NCBI GenBank assembly: GCA_003428585.1
Contig: QVQC01000007.1
Span: 1 to 64,000 of the forward strand
DNA length: 64,000 bases
Origin: Nioella halotolerans
GTDB taxonomy: Bacteria > Pseudomonadota > Alphaproteobacteria > Rhodobacterales > Rhodobacteraceae
Reading direction: 5' to 3'
Position numbers and translations under genes: made by a program. This document shows, in pieces, positions 9,177 through 18,586 of this stretch. The notes beneath the pieces were generated by a model, which saw only the letters and a program-made list of their open reading frames with translations, was not told the DNA's origin and made no database searches. Each line of letters starts with the position of its first letter. Position 1 is the stretch's first letter.

Positions 9177-11036
9177 CTATGTGCGACCGAACAGGCGTTC
9201 GATATCCGACAGCTTCAATTCCACGTAGGTGGGCCGGCCATGGTTGCACTGGCCCGAATGCGGCGTCGCCTCCATTTCTCGCAAGAGCGCGTTCATCTCC
9301 TCGCCCGTCATCCGCCGCCCTGATCGGACAGAACCATGGCAAGCCACGCGGGACAGGATCGCCTCGATCCGGGCTTGCACGGTCAGGCTTTGCCCAAGGT
9401 CATCGAATTCGTCGAGGATATCGCGCAGCATCGCCTCGGCATTCACCGCGCCGAGGATCGCCGGTGTCGCCTGCACCGCCACCGTGCCCGGCCCGAAGGG
9501 CTCCAGCACCAGCCCGAGACGTGCAAGGTCTTGGGCCATCTCCAGCAGCCGCCCGGCCTTGGCCTCGTCAAGCGTCACGATTTCGGGAATCAGCAGAGCC
9601 TGCGCGGCGACTCCGTTTTCCGCCATCTGGTGCTTGAGCCGTTCGTAGACCAGCCTTTCATGGGCGGCGTGCTGGTCGACGATCACCATGCCGTCGCGTG
9701 TCTGGGCGATGATGTAGTTTTCATGCACTTGCGCGCGGGCGGCCCCGAGCGGCGCGTCGGGTGACGCCTGTTCTTCGCCGGCCGGTTCGACGCGGGCCGA
9801 GGCCGGGACGAACGCGGCTGCCGGCCCCTCGCCAAAGCCCTGCGGGGCCTGCCAGTCGCGCGCGGCGCGCAGGCTTCCCTGCGCGGGGCGATCCATCTGG
9901 TAGACGCGCGCCTTGCCATCCGCCGGCTCCGGGCGGAAGGCGCCAAGTGTCGCCTCGGCCACCGTCGAGGACGCCCGGTGCCCGGCCTCGGCCAACGCAT
10001 GACGCAGGGCAGAAACGATCAGCCCGCGCACCACGCCCGGCTCGCGGAACCGCACCTCCGATTTCGCCGGGTGCACGTTCACGTCGACCTGCTCTGGCGG
10101 GGTATCCACGAAAAGCGCCACCGCCGGATGACGGTCGCGGCTGAGAAAATCGGAATAGGCCCCGCGCAGCGCGCCATGAAGCAGCTTGTCCTTCACCGGG
10201 CGTCCGTTCACGAACAGGTACTGCGCCGTCGCGGAGCCGCGTGAATAGGTTGGCAGGGCAGCATAGCCCAGCAGCCGCACGCCCTCGCGTTCGGCGTCGA
10301 TGGGCAGCGCGTTCTCGATGAATTCGCGGCCCATCACCTGCCCGAGCCGCGCGCCCATGGCGTCGAACAGATCGCCCTGTTCAGGGTCGACGCGGAAAAG
10401 GATGCGGGACTGTCCGTCGGTCATGTCGCGCAGGCAGAAGGCGATCGCCGGTTCCGCCATGGCCAGCCGTTTCACCACGTCGGAGATTGCCTGCAATTCT
10501 GCCCGGTCGCTGCGCAGGAACTTCAGCCGCGCCGGCGTTGCGAAGAACAAATCGCGCAATTCCACCACGGTGCCCTTGTTCAGGGCGGCGGGGCGCGTGA
10601 CGGACTGACGTCCACCGGTCACGGCAACGGTGTGGGCCTCCGCCCCCTCGACCCGGCTGGTGATGACCAGTCGCCCGACCGACCCGAGCGAGGGCAGCGC
10701 CTCGCCCCGGAAGCCGAAGCTGTTGATGTTCAGGAGGTCCTTGCCGTCGATCTTGGATGTCGCGTGGCGTGCCAGGGCAAGCGGCAGATCCTCCGCGCGC
10801 ATGCCGCAGCCGTCATCGGTGACGCGGATCAGGCTCTTGCCGCCATTGGCCACCTCCACCCCGATCCGGGCGGCGCCGGAATCAATCGCGTTCTCGACCA
10901 GTTCCTTGACCGCCGACGCGGGTCGTTCCACCACTTCGCCAGCAGCGATCCGATTGACAACCGTTTCGTCCAATTGCCGGATTGCCGGACGGACGTCGCC
11001 TATATTGGGGTGGGAAATCTCCATCGCACAAGACAT
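9177..11036 (-). CDS. mutL: DNA mismatch repair protein MutL
   Basis: This MutL of about 619 residues couples mismatch recognition to strand incision. The N-terminal GHKL ATPase motifs are intact ([37 protein letters not shown]). The C-terminal domain carries the endonuclease motif DQHA-x2-E-x4-E ([13 protein letters not shown]), the ACHGS motif, and CNHGRP in place of CPHGRP. It is therefore the MutH-independent, nicking type. The start could be ATG 11036 (MSCAMEIS, with GCAGG upstream) or ATG 11024. Longer readings lack conservation. Confidence 0.95.
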   Translation of the reverse strand: MSCAMEISHPNIGDVRPAIRQLDETVVNRIAAGEVVERPASAVKELVENAIDSGAARIGVEVANGGKSLIRVTDDGCGMRAEDLPLALARHATSKIDGKDLLNINSFGFRGEALPSLGSVGRLVITSRVEGAEAHTVAVTGGRQSVTRPAALNKGTVVELRDLFFATPARLKFLRSDRAELQAISDVVKRLAMAEPAIAFCLRDMTDGQSRILFRVDPEQGDLFDAMGARLGQVMGREFIENALPIDAEREGVRLLGYAALPTYSRGSATAQYLFVNGRPVKDKLLHGALRGAYSDFLSRDRHPAVALFVDTPPEQVDVNVHPAKSEVRFREPGVVRGLIVSALRHALAEAGHRASSTVAEATLGAFRPEPADGKARVYQMDRPAQGSLRAARDWQAPQGFGEGPAAAFVPASARVEPAGEEQASPDAPLGAARAQVHENYIIAQTRDGMVIVDQHAAHERLVYERLKHQMAENGVAAQALLIPEIVTLDEAKAGRLLEMAQDLARLGLVLEPFGPGTVAVQATPAILGAVNAEAMLRDILDEFDDLGQSLTVQARIEAILSRVACHGSVRSGRRMTGEEMNALLREMEATPHSGQCNHGRPTYVELKLSDIERLFGRT

Positions 11037-11139
11037 AGCATGCCTGCGCGCGATTCGAAAACGCCTCGCAGACCGGGGCGGCGCATTTTCGGGGACGGTG
11101 CGCAAAGCGGTGCGCATCGCGGGAAGCCCCGATGCGAAA

Positions 11140-11163
11140 CGCCCCGGTGGTATCACCGGGGCG
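11140..11163 (-). terminator. Rho-independent-like terminator of pnp
   Basis: A perfect 10-bp stem (CGCCCCGGTG / CACCGGGGCG) with a 4-nt loop lies 28 bases beyond the pnp stop. On the minus strand it is followed by TTTCGC. The U-tract is short but the stem is very stable. Confidence 0.7.
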
Positions 11164-11190
11164 CTGCGGGATCGTTCGATCAGCTACGGG

Positions 11191-13314
11191 TCAGTCTTCG
11201 GGCTGAAGCTCTTTCCCGGTCTCCTGATCCACCATCTTCATGGCCAGACGCACCTTGCCACGGTCGTCGAAGCCCAGAAGCTTGACCCAGACCTCCTGAC
11301 CCTCTTTCAGAACGTCCGAGGGGTGGTTCAGGCGGCGGTTCTCGATCTGGCTGACATGCACCAGCCCGTCACGCTTGCCGAAGAAGTTCACGAAGGCGCC
11401 GAAATCGACGATCTTCACGACCTTGCCCTTGTAGATATGGCCCTCTTCCGGCTCTGCCACGATCGAATGGATCATGTCATAGGCCTTCTGGATGGCCTCC
11501 GCGTTCGGGCTGGCGATCTTGATGATGCCCTCGTCGTTGATATCGACCTTGGCGCCAGAGATCTCGACGATTTCGCGGATCACCTTGCCGCCGGACCCGA
11601 TCACTTCGCGGATCTTGTCGGTCGGCACCTGCATCGTTTCGATGCGCGGCGCGTGGATGGAAAACTCGCCCGGTGCGGTCATCGCCTTGGACATCTCGCC
11701 AAGGATGTGCATCCGGCCGGCCTTGGCCTGCGCCAACGCCTTTTCCATGATCTCGGGCGTGATGCCCGCGACCTTGATGTCCATTTGCAAAGAGGTGATG
11801 CCGTTTTCGGTGCCGGCAACCTTGAAATCCATGTCGCCAAGGTGATCCTCGTCGCCAAGGATATCGGACAGGATGCCGTAGGAACCGTCTTCTTCCAGCA
11901 CGAGGCCCATGGCCACGCCGGCGACCGCGGATTTCAGCGGCACACCCGCATCCATCATCGACAGCGAGGAGCCGCAGACCGTCGCCATGGACGAGGACCC
12001 GTTCGACTCGGTGATCTCGGACACAAGGCGGATCGTGTAGGGGAAATCGGTGGGTGCCGGCAGAACCGCCTGAAGCGCGCGCCAAGCCAGCTTGCCGTGG
12101 CCGATCTCACGCCGACCCGGAGGACCAACGCGCCCCGCCTCGCCGACCGAGTAGGGCGGGAAGTTGTAATGCAGCAGGAAGTTGGAGCGCGAATTGCCGG
12201 TCAGCGCGTCGATGAACTGCTCATCGTCGCCGGTGCCAAGCGTCGTCACGATCAGGCCTTGCGTTTCACCACGGGTGAACAGCGCCGAGCCATGGGTGCG
12301 CGGCAGCAGGCCGGTTTCGCAGACGATCTGCCGGATTTCATCCAGCGCGCGCCCGTCGATCCGGTTGCCGTTCTTCACGACATCGCCGCGCAGCACGTTC
12401 GATTCCAGCTTCTTCAGCGCGGCGCCGAGGTTTTCATCCTCACGCTGTTCCTCGGTCAGCGCCGCCTTGATGGCGTCCTTGGCGGCGGTGATCGCGTGGG
12501 TGCGTTCCTGCTTGTCGCGGATGGCGAAGGCGGCGCGCATCTTCTCCTCACCGGCGGCCTTCACGGCCTCGTAGAGGCTCTCGTATTGCGGCGGCTGGAA
12601 GTCGAACGGCTCTTTCGCGCATTCCTCGGCGAGCGAGACGATCAGGTCGCAGACCGGCTTGATCTGCTCGTGGGCGAAATTGACCGCGCCGAGCATTTCT
12701 TCCTCGGTCAGCTCGTAGGCTTCCGATTCGACCATCATCACGGCGTTCCTGGTGCCGGCGACAACGAGGTCGAGGCGCTGATCGGGATTGTTGCGCAGGT
12801 CCTGCATGTCGTCGACGGTCGGGTTCAGGATGTATTCCCCATCCTCGTAGCCGACGCGGCAGCCGGCAATCGGCCCGCGGAAGGGCGCGCCTGAGATCGT
12901 CAGCGCCGCCGAGGCCGCGATCATCGCCACGACGTCCGGGTCATTGACCAGATCGTGGCTGAGAACGGTGCACATCACCAGCGTCTCGTGCTTGAAGCCG
13001 GGCACGAAGAGCGGGCGGATCGGCCGGTCGATCAGGCGGGCGGTCAGCGTTTCCTTTTCGCTGGGGCGCGCCTCGCGCTTGAAAAAGCCGCCGGGCACCT
13101 TGCCGGCCGCGTAGTATTTTTCCTGATAATGGACCGTCAGCGGGAAGAAATCCATTCCCGGCTTGGGTTCCTTGGCAAAGGTCACGTTGGCCATGACCGA
13201 GGTTTCGCCGAGCGTGGCAATGACCGAGCCATCGGCCTGCCGGGCAACCTTGCCCGTTTCCAGTGTGAGCGTTTCCTCGCCCCACTGCATGCTTTTCGTC
13301 GTAACGTTGAACAT
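11191..13314 (-). CDS. pnp: Polyribonucleotide nucleotidyltransferase (PNPase)
   Basis: This phosphorolytic 3'-5' exoribonuclease of about 707 residues is an RNA-degradosome component. It has two RNase PH domains; the second carries the phosphate-binding [21 protein letters not shown] block. A KH domain ([16 protein letters not shown]) and an S1 domain ([15 protein letters not shown]) follow. Length is standard. Two tandem ATGs occur (13317 and 13314); [16 protein letters not shown] is the conserved start. It follows rpsO, as in most proteobacteria, across a spacer that holds a terminator-like hairpin. Confidence 0.98.
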   Translation of the reverse strand: MFNVTTKSMQWGEETLTLETGKVARQADGSVIATLGETSVMANVTFAKEPKPGMDFFPLTVHYQEKYYAAGKVPGGFFKREARPSEKETLTARLIDRPIRPLFVPGFKHETLVMCTVLSHDLVNDPDVVAMIAASAALTISGAPFRGPIAGCRVGYEDGEYILNPTVDDMQDLRNNPDQRLDLVVAGTRNAVMMVESEAYELTEEEMLGAVNFAHEQIKPVCDLIVSLAEECAKEPFDFQPPQYESLYEAVKAAGEEKMRAAFAIRDKQERTHAITAAKDAIKAALTEEQREDENLGAALKKLESNVLRGDVVKNGNRIDGRALDEIRQIVCETGLLPRTHGSALFTRGETQGLIVTTLGTGDDEQFIDALTGNSRSNFLLHYNFPPYSVGEAGRVGPPGRREIGHGKLAWRALQAVLPAPTDFPYTIRLVSEITESNGSSSMATVCGSSLSMMDAGVPLKSAVAGVAMGLVLEEDGSYGILSDILGDEDHLGDMDFKVAGTENGITSLQMDIKVAGITPEIMEKALAQAKAGRMHILGEMSKAMTAPGEFSIHAPRIETMQVPTDKIREVIGSGGKVIREIVEISGAKVDINDEGIIKIASPNAEAIQKAYDMIHSIVAEPEEGHIYKGKVVKIVDFGAFVNFFGKRDGLVHVSQIENRRLNHPSDVLKEGQEVWVKLLGFDDRGKVRLAMKMVDQETGKELQPED

Positions 13315-13557
13315 CATCGTATCCTGTTTGGAGGCGCTCTTGGGCGTATCCCAAGTCCTCCGTTTGACATGGCGGCCCCATTGCCGCCGACCCTTTCATC
13401 ATTCCATGCGCCAGGGTCAGAGCGTCACGTCTCAGATAGCGTGCCCTTACAGCAGTTCGCGTTGTTTTGAAAGGCAGGAGTTAACGGGGCCGGGCGGTTC
13501 CGGCGGCGGGGCGCCGGGCCTTGGGGATCGCCGGGCCGCGTTCAAGCGCCAACGAAA

Positions 13558-13587
13558 AACGCCCGCGCGGGGAACCGGGCGGGCGTT
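13558..13587 (-). terminator. Intrinsic terminator / attenuator between rpsO and pnp
   Basis: A 9-bp perfect stem (AACGCCCGC / GCGGGCGTT) with a 12-nt GC-rich loop starts 22 bases after the rpsO stop. On the minus strand it runs into TTTTTCG. It is a canonical intrinsic terminator and should reduce read-through from rpsO into pnp. Confidence 0.8.
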
Positions 13588-13608
13588 CGGGCAATCCTGT
13601 CGCTGTGC

Positions 13609-13878
13609 TTAGCGGCGGATGCCGAGGCGTTTGATCAGGTCGCGGTAGCGGGCCTCATCCTTGCCCTTGAGGTAATCCAGCAGCTTGCGGCGCTGGGCGA
13701 CCATTTTCAGAAGGCCACGGCGGCCGTGGTTGTCCTTCTTGTGGGTCTTGAAATGCTCGGTCAGCGTGGTGATGCGGCTGGTCAGGATCGCAACCTGAAC
13801 CTCCGGCGACCCGGTGTCGCCCTCTTTGGTGGCGAATTCCGAGACGATGCGGGTCTTCTCTTCGGCGGTGATCGACAT
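13609..13878 (-). CDS. rpsO: 30S ribosomal protein S15
   Basis: This is the 89-residue S15, a primary 16S rRNA binder of the small-subunit platform. The family signature is clear: [17 protein letters not shown], the [19 protein letters not shown] helix and [14 protein letters not shown] strong AAAGGAGA site precedes the ATG. It is followed by pnp. Unlike the usual arrangement, truB is not adjacent: 4.7 kb of accessory genes separate them. Confidence 0.98.
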   Translation of the reverse strand: MSITAEEKTRIVSEFATKEGDTGSPEVQVAILTSRITTLTEHFKTHKKDNHGRRGLLKMVAQRRKLLDYLKGKDEARYRDLIKRLGIRR

Positions 13879-14057
13879 CGGGGTCTCCTTTGCAGGTTAG
13901 AGGAATGGCACAAGCCGGGATGTCGTCCAGCAGGGCCCATGGAGAGCTGTCGCCCACAACAGGCAACCGGCTGTGTATAGGATAGAAACCGCGTCATGAA
14001 AAGCCCGGAATCGCGCTTGAATTGTGGCAAATCGGACAGGAATGCGGCGGCCCGTTG

Positions 14058-14098
14058 TTAACCATATGGTAACGAATTCATTGAGCTTTTCCTAAAAT
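14058..14098 (+). promoter_or_regulatory. Candidate CtrA-activated promoter of the RTX gene
   Basis: The 314-base gene-free stretch 13879-14192 holds TTAACCATATGGTAAC at 14058-14073. This matches the CtrA consensus TTAA-N7-TTAAC at all fixed positions but one (GTAAC). A good -10 hexamer, TAAAAT, lies at 14093-14098. The box then covers the -35 position with a 17-base spacer, the geometry known for CtrA-activated promoters. Its centre is also a perfect CCATATGG palindrome. Binding is inferred, not shown. Confidence 0.5.
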
Positions 14099-14192
14099 CC
14101 GTCGAAAGTATCTGGCAGATTCTGGGGGGTCATACACCGCCTGGAAACAGCGCCACATTTATTCCACAGGAAAACCTTGTGGCGGTCGGTAA

Positions 14193-16064
14193 ATGACCCA
14201 ATGGCTGGCGCAGGATCATCCGCAGATCGTTTTCAAGGCCCTCACCCCGGGGTCGAACGTGGAAAGCAAAGGGAAGCTCATGATTGCAGCGGGTGGCGTA
14301 TTGTTGCTGATGCTCGTCGGGTTCGCGCTCGAAGGGCTGTTCTCCGGCAACGAGGAGGAGTCCGGCTCCGGCGACAGCAGCGATGCATCGCAGGGGGCAC
14401 AGGACGCCGCCGAATACGACGCCTCCGTCTACACGTCCGATCTGCATGACCTGCTCTTCGGCGATGACGGGATGGGCAACCCGGGCAATGCCTCGGAGGG
14501 CAACAGCGCCCCCAGCGGCAATATCCTCGATGAACTCGACATGTCGGGCGGCGATGACGGTGCCGCGGACACGGCCGGGCCGGACATGGACGACGCCTCC
14601 GGCTTCGACGCGGCGTCGGATGATGACACGCCCTTGATCCTCGATGACTTGCTCGCCATCGGCCCGGACGACGAAGCGGGGGCCGAGGCGGGCCGCGTGA
14701 TCTTTGGCACGGCCGCCGCCGATGCACTTCAAGGCGGGGCCGGCGATGACGCGCTCTACGGTGAAGACGGGGACGATGACCTGTTCGGCGGGGACGGCGA
14801 CGATACACTGGACGGTGACGCGGGGGCAGATACGCTCGACGGCGGGGATGGCGACGACACGCTGAACCTTGGCGATGGCGACACGGCCACGGGCGGGGAC
14901 GGGGCGGACCTGTTCAGCACGCGTGACGACATCCCCGAGGATGTGCCCATTCTGACCGATTTCATGCCCGGGGTCGATTCGATCCTCGTGCGCTACGACG
15001 GCGACACGCCGCCCGAGATCACCTTTGAAACCGATGCGGAGGCGGACAGCACCGCCGTCTTTTCCGATGGGGCGCAGATCCTGCAACTGGATGGCACCAC
15101 GGGCCTGACGCTTGATGACGTGGTGCTGGAACAGGAAAGCCCGGAGCCGACGGCTGGCAATGACTCGCTGACCGGCAGCGATGACGACGACACGATCGAT
15201 GGCGGCGCCGGCGATGACACGATCGACGGGCTGGATGGCGACGACCTTCTCAACGGTGGCACCGGTGACGACATCCTGCGCGGTCGCGCCGGCATGGACG
15301 AACTTTTCGGCGCGCAGGGAAATGATGCGCTGACCGGCGGGTATGGCGACGATCTCGTCTCCGGCGGCAGCGAGAATGACCTCGCCTTCGGCAACGAAGG
15401 CAATGACACCGTCAGCGGCGGCGCCGGCAATGACGAGCTTTACGGCGATAGCGGCGACGACACCGTGTCGGGCGATGACGGCCATGACCTGTTGCATGGC
15501 GGGGAAGGCAACGATTCGCTGGACGGCGGCGCCGGGGATGACCTGCTATACGGCGACGATGGCGATGACACGATGATGGGCGGCGCCGGCGATGACTACC
15601 TGATCGGCGGCTTCGGCGCCGATGAGATGGACGGCGGCGCGGGTAACGATACCCTCGACGGGACGTTCACCGGCGGCGACGGCGCCTTTGGCCCCTATGA
15701 CGAGGATGCGGCGGATACCCTTTTCGGCGGCGATGGCGATGATCACCTGTTCCTCGGTCAGGGCGATGTGGGTATCGGAGGCGCGGGCGAGGATACCTTT
15801 GAATCGGGCTCCTACATCGCGGATGACGACGAGGCGCCGGTCGTCACCGACTTCGACCCGGCAGAAGACCGGATCCAGATCAGCGTCGATCTGGAGGCAA
15901 CGCCGGATCCCGAGATCGCGGTTGTCGATTTCGCCGATGGCACCGGCGCCGATGTAGTCGTGGACGGCACCGTGGTTCTGCGCATCAGCGGTGCGCAGGG
16001 GCTGGACCCTGACGCCATCCTCGTGCGCGACATGCGCCTCGACGATCTGGCCGAAACCGCCTGA
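14193..16064 (+). CDS. Membrane-anchored RTX (hemolysin-type Ca-binding repeat) protein
   Basis: This 623-residue, very acidic protein starts with a short cytoplasmic stretch and one hydrophobic segment (about residues 30-50). An Asp/Ser-rich linker follows to about 165. Then come two RTX blocks (about 168-240 and 323-540) made of GGxGxDxLx nonapeptides that should form Ca-binding parallel beta rolls. Each block ends in a similar ~75-residue beta domain (about 240-312 and 540-612), so the protein looks internally duplicated. Most RTX proteins have no N-terminal membrane segment and leave through type I secretion. Here the anchor suggests surface or periplasmic display. No transporter genes are nearby. 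Its function is unknown. Confidence 0.85.
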   Translation: MTQWLAQDHPQIVFKALTPGSNVESKGKLMIAAGGVLLLMLVGFALEGLFSGNEEESGSGDSSDASQGAQDAAEYDASVYTSDLHDLLFGDDGMGNPGNASEGNSAPSGNILDELDMSGGDDGAADTAGPDMDDASGFDAASDDDTPLILDDLLAIGPDDEAGAEAGRVIFGTAAADALQGGAGDDALYGEDGDDDLFGGDGDDTLDGDAGADTLDGGDGDDTLNLGDGDTATGGDGADLFSTRDDIPEDVPILTDFMPGVDSILVRYDGDTPPEITFETDAEADSTAVFSDGAQILQLDGTTGLTLDDVVLEQESPEPTAGNDSLTGSDDDDTIDGGAGDDTIDGLDGDDLLNGGTGDDILRGRAGMDELFGAQGNDALTGGYGDDLVSGGSENDLAFGNEGNDTVSGGAGNDELYGDSGDDTVSGDDGHDLLHGGEGNDSLDGGAGDDLLYGDDGDDTMMGGAGDDYLIGGFGADEMDGGAGNDTLDGTFTGGDGAFGPYDEDAADTLFGGDGDDHLFLGQGDVGIGGAGEDTFESGSYIADDDEAPVVTDFDPAEDRIQISVDLEATPDPEIAVVDFADGTGADVVVDGTVVLRISGAQGLDPDAILVRDMRLDDLAETA

Positions 16065-16077
16065 GCCTGAGGGCCGC

Positions 16078-16980
16078 CTAACGATCGACCGAGAGATGCG
16101 CGCGCAGGGCGGCAAGGATCGCCTCGGGCGCTTCTTCCGGCGCGAAATGACCGGTGCCGTGCAGCTCCTGCCCCGTCACCGCACCCGTGCACCACGCCTG
16201 CCACAGCGCCTTGGGGTCGCCGGTCCTGGCCGGGAACCCGGCGCTTGCCCACAGGAAACACAGCGGCGCGGCGATCTTGTTGCCGGCCAGCCTGTCGGCC
16301 TCGTCCAGCGCGCGATCGATCGTTGCCCCCGCCCGGTAATCGGCACACATCGCGTGCACCCGGTCGGGATCGCGCCATTGCCGGCGGTAGCTGTCCAGCG
16401 CGGCATCGGAGAACGGCGACAGGTCGCGGCATTGCGTCCAGCAGCCCAGAGTCCATTCGAAAAAGGCCAGCGGGTCAGCGTTGATCATGCGTTCGGGTAC
16501 CGGTGCCGGCTGCGCGAGGAAGGTCCAGTGATACGCTTTCATCGCCAGCTCCGCGTCCCACGCGTCCCAGAAATCCGCCGTCGGCACAACCTCGATGATG
16601 GCCAGCCGATCGACGCGGTCGGGATGTTCGAGCGCCAGCCGATAGGCCACCCGCGCCCCCCGGTCATGGCCGACGACATGCGCGCGCGCCAGACCCATGA
16701 AATCCATCAGCCCGATGATATCACCGGCCATTTCGCGCTTTGAATAGACGTGGTGATCGGCATCGCCGGGCGGTGCCTCGCTGTCGCCATAGCCGCGCAG
16801 GTCGGGGATGATGACGTGGAAATCCCGCGCCAGGGCTGGCGCCAGCCTTTCCCAGCACATGTGGGTTTGCGGAAACCCGTGCAGCAGGATAAGGGGCGGC
16901 CCCTCGCCGCCCTGATGCACCGACAGGCGCTGCTGGCCCGCCTCGATGAAGCTTTGCGTGAACCCCGGAATACGCGACAT
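16078..16980 (-). CDS. Alpha/beta hydrolase, haloacetate (fluoroacetate) dehalogenase-like
   Basis: This 300-residue alpha/beta hydrolase has an Asp, not Ser, at the nucleophile elbow (VGHDRGARVAYR, Asp106). It also has the two Arg (107, 110), the His-Trp pair (151-152), a Tyr in DYRAGA (215) and the C-terminal His278. As I recall the fluoroacetate dehalogenase literature, these match the nucleophile, carboxylate-binding, halide-pocket and base residues. The charge-relay acid is Glu130 where Asp is usual. It is probably a dehalogenase, but epoxide-hydrolase-like relatives also use Asp. The start at 16980 has a perfect GGAGGGAGG upstream. Confidence 0.75.
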   Translation of the reverse strand: MSRIPGFTQSFIEAGQQRLSVHQGGEGPPLILLHGFPQTHMCWERLAPALARDFHVIIPDLRGYGDSEAPPGDADHHVYSKREMAGDIIGLMDFMGLARAHVVGHDRGARVAYRLALEHPDRVDRLAIIEVVPTADFWDAWDAELAMKAYHWTFLAQPAPVPERMINADPLAFFEWTLGCWTQCRDLSPFSDAALDSYRRQWRDPDRVHAMCADYRAGATIDRALDEADRLAGNKIAAPLCFLWASAGFPARTGDPKALWQAWCTGAVTGQELHGTGHFAPEEAPEAILAALRAHLSVDR

Positions 16981-17033
16981 GCCCGACCCTCCCTCCGGAT
17001 CAACCTGCGCCCGCGCGGGCGCGCGGTCAACGG

Positions 17034-17546
17034 TCAACCGGCGGTCCAGATCCGCGGCGGCGTGGCATGGGCGATATAGAGCGGATGGCGCGGATGGCCT
17101 GCCTTGGTCAGGCCGAGGCAATGCAGTACCGCCCCCGCATCGCGCAGCATCGCCGCGACCACTGGTCCGCGGTTTCGGTGCGCGCCGTGCACGCCCCATC
17201 CGGCGATGACGCAATCGGCCCATGGCAGCGCGTCCAGCAGCAGCCGGTCATTGTGCGTTCCGACAGGGTGGGCTGCGGCGCGCAGGCGTTTCGGGTCGGT
17301 CTCGCGCCAGGCGAAGATGTTCATGACCCGGAAGGCGCCGAACCCGAGCGTCCGCGCGCGCCGTTCGCAACGTTCGACGGTGGGATCGTTCTGCACCTCC
17401 GTCGCTTTCGACGGGTTGAGCATGATGAACAGAACGCGCGGCCCGTCCGCGTCCCAGACCCGCGTCAGGGCGTAGCGATAGCGCCGGCAGTCGGAATAGA
17501 CCGCCTCGCTTTCGGTATCGTCCTCATGGTGCCTTCGCGTGATCAT
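17034..17546 (-). CDS. DUF1643 domain protein
   Basis: This 170-residue protein of the DUF1643 family has no established function. Recognisable features are the central FIMLNPSKATEVQNDPTVERCERRA block and the VMNIFAWRETDP segment, followed by a possible nucleotide-like loop around AGWGVHG. No signal or membrane segment is seen. I chose ATG 17546 (MITRRHHEDD) with GCGGGG upstream, because the earlier part is low-complexity. It lies between the hydrolase and the DUF2189 gene on the same strand, with short gaps. Confidence 0.8.
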   Translation of the reverse strand: MITRRHHEDDTESEAVYSDCRRYRYALTRVWDADGPRVLFIMLNPSKATEVQNDPTVERCERRARTLGFGAFRVMNIFAWRETDPKRLRAAAHPVGTHNDRLLLDALPWADCVIAGWGVHGAHRNRGPVVAAMLRDAGAVLHCLGLTKAGHPRHPLYIAHATPPRIWTAG

Positions 17547-17589
17547 GCCCCGCTTGTGGCGCGGGGCACGCCCGGGCGCAAGCCGCGCG

Positions 17590-18402
17590 TCAGGACACGG
17601 CGCGGCGGTAGAAGTGCCAGCTTGCATGGCCCAGCACCGGCATCACGAGGACCGACCCCAGCAGGAAGGGCACCGCGGCCAGCGCCAGAGACACCGCGAT
17701 CATCGCCCCCCAGAGACCAACCGTGACCGGGTTGCGCCGGACCAGCGCCAGCGAGGTGCCGATCGCCGCCGCGAGCCCGACATCGCGATCCAGCAGCAGC
17801 GGTACGGTCACGATCCCGATGGCCAGCGCGATGGCGGCGAAAACGCCGCCGACCGGAATGCCGATGGCGACCATGGCAAGCCCCTCTTGCGTCGTCAGCA
17901 CGTTGCGGAAGAACTCGACCGGGCTACGCGCCTCGATCCCGCCCATGGTCTGCGCGTGGATGATCCCGGCCGCGGCCAGCCAGGCGGCGAAGATCACCAG
18001 CAGATACACCCCGAAGACAAGCATTGCGCCGACCGACGGCGCGCGCAGCACCGACAGCGCATCGGACCAAGAGGCGTCCAGCCCTTCCTCCCGCCGGCGG
18101 CTCATCTCGTAGAGCCCGACCGCCGCGATGGGTCCCAGAATGGCGAACCCGGACAGCAGCGGGAAGGCGAAGGGGGCCATATCGGCGCGGAAACTGACGG
18201 CCACCAGAAGCAGCCCGATCACCGGGTAAAGCAGGCACAGGATCATCACGTCGGTGCGGAAGGCGCCCAGATCCTCGAAGCCTTTCTTCACCGCGTAGCG
18301 GATATCCTCCATGCCAATCTTGTTGACCACCGGCGGTTTCCGCGCCTGATCGCTGGCGACATGGCTGGTCAGTTCGACCGCCTTTTCGCCGCTGTTCAGC
18401 AC
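17590..18402 (-). CDS. DUF2189 integral membrane protein (N-terminally shortened by an amber codon)
   Basis: This is a polytopic membrane protein of the DUF2189 family; 270 residues are readable from a GTG at 18402. About six hydrophobic segments are visible (for example ILCLLYPVIGLLLVAV and LVFGVYLLVIFAAWLAAAG). The function of the family is unknown. The reading frame continues upstream in phase to a better-looking start at 18447 but is broken by TAG at 18415-18417. GAAGG before the GTG could allow restart. The gene may thus be functional with a shorter N-terminus, a recent pseudogene, or a sequencing artefact. Confidence 0.75.
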   Translation of the reverse strand: MLNSGEKAVELTSHVASDQARKPPVVNKIGMEDIRYAVKKGFEDLGAFRTDVMILCLLYPVIGLLLVAVSFRADMAPFAFPLLSGFAILGPIAAVGLYEMSRRREEGLDASWSDALSVLRAPSVGAMLVFGVYLLVIFAAWLAAAGIIHAQTMGGIEARSPVEFFRNVLTTQEGLAMVAIGIPVGGVFAAIALAIGIVTVPLLLDRDVGLAAAIGTSLALVRRNPVTVGLWGAMIAVSLALAAVPFLLGSVLVMPVLGHASWHFYRRAVS

Positions 18403-18447
18403 TGCCTTCGCCGTCTAGGAAAGCGGGTTTCCAATTGTGTTGACCAT
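18403..18447 (-). other. Likely original N-terminus of the DUF2189 gene, ending in an in-frame TAG
   Basis: ATG at 18447 has an ideal GGAGGT four bases upstream and encodes MVNTIGNPLS. TAG follows at 18415-18417, and the frame then runs (TAKA) straight into the downstream open frame. In relatives I recall NPLSW at this point, so the TAG would be a one-base change of TGG (Trp). As it stands it would make a 10-residue leader peptide. Confidence 0.55.
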
Positions 18448-18586
18448 TGTGACCTCCAGCATTGTTGCGGTCGCGGTGACGCCGGACGCCGTGCCTGCCC
18501 CGGCGCATCGCCTTTGCAGGGAGGCTAGCACGGGGGCGGGCTCCGGCGCAGTCACGACACCGAGACCGGGGGTCAGCAAACGGTGA

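Noticed and set aside
10630..12894. A 754-codon open frame on the plus strand opposite mutL and pnp
   Set aside because: It lies antisense to two certain housekeeping genes and has no domain. Long antisense frames are expected at this GC content.
15160..15810. Repetitive DNA that could be taken for a CRISPR or satellite array
   Set aside because: The periodicity is 27 bases, in frame, and encodes GGxGxDxxx nonapeptides. It is coding RTX sequence.
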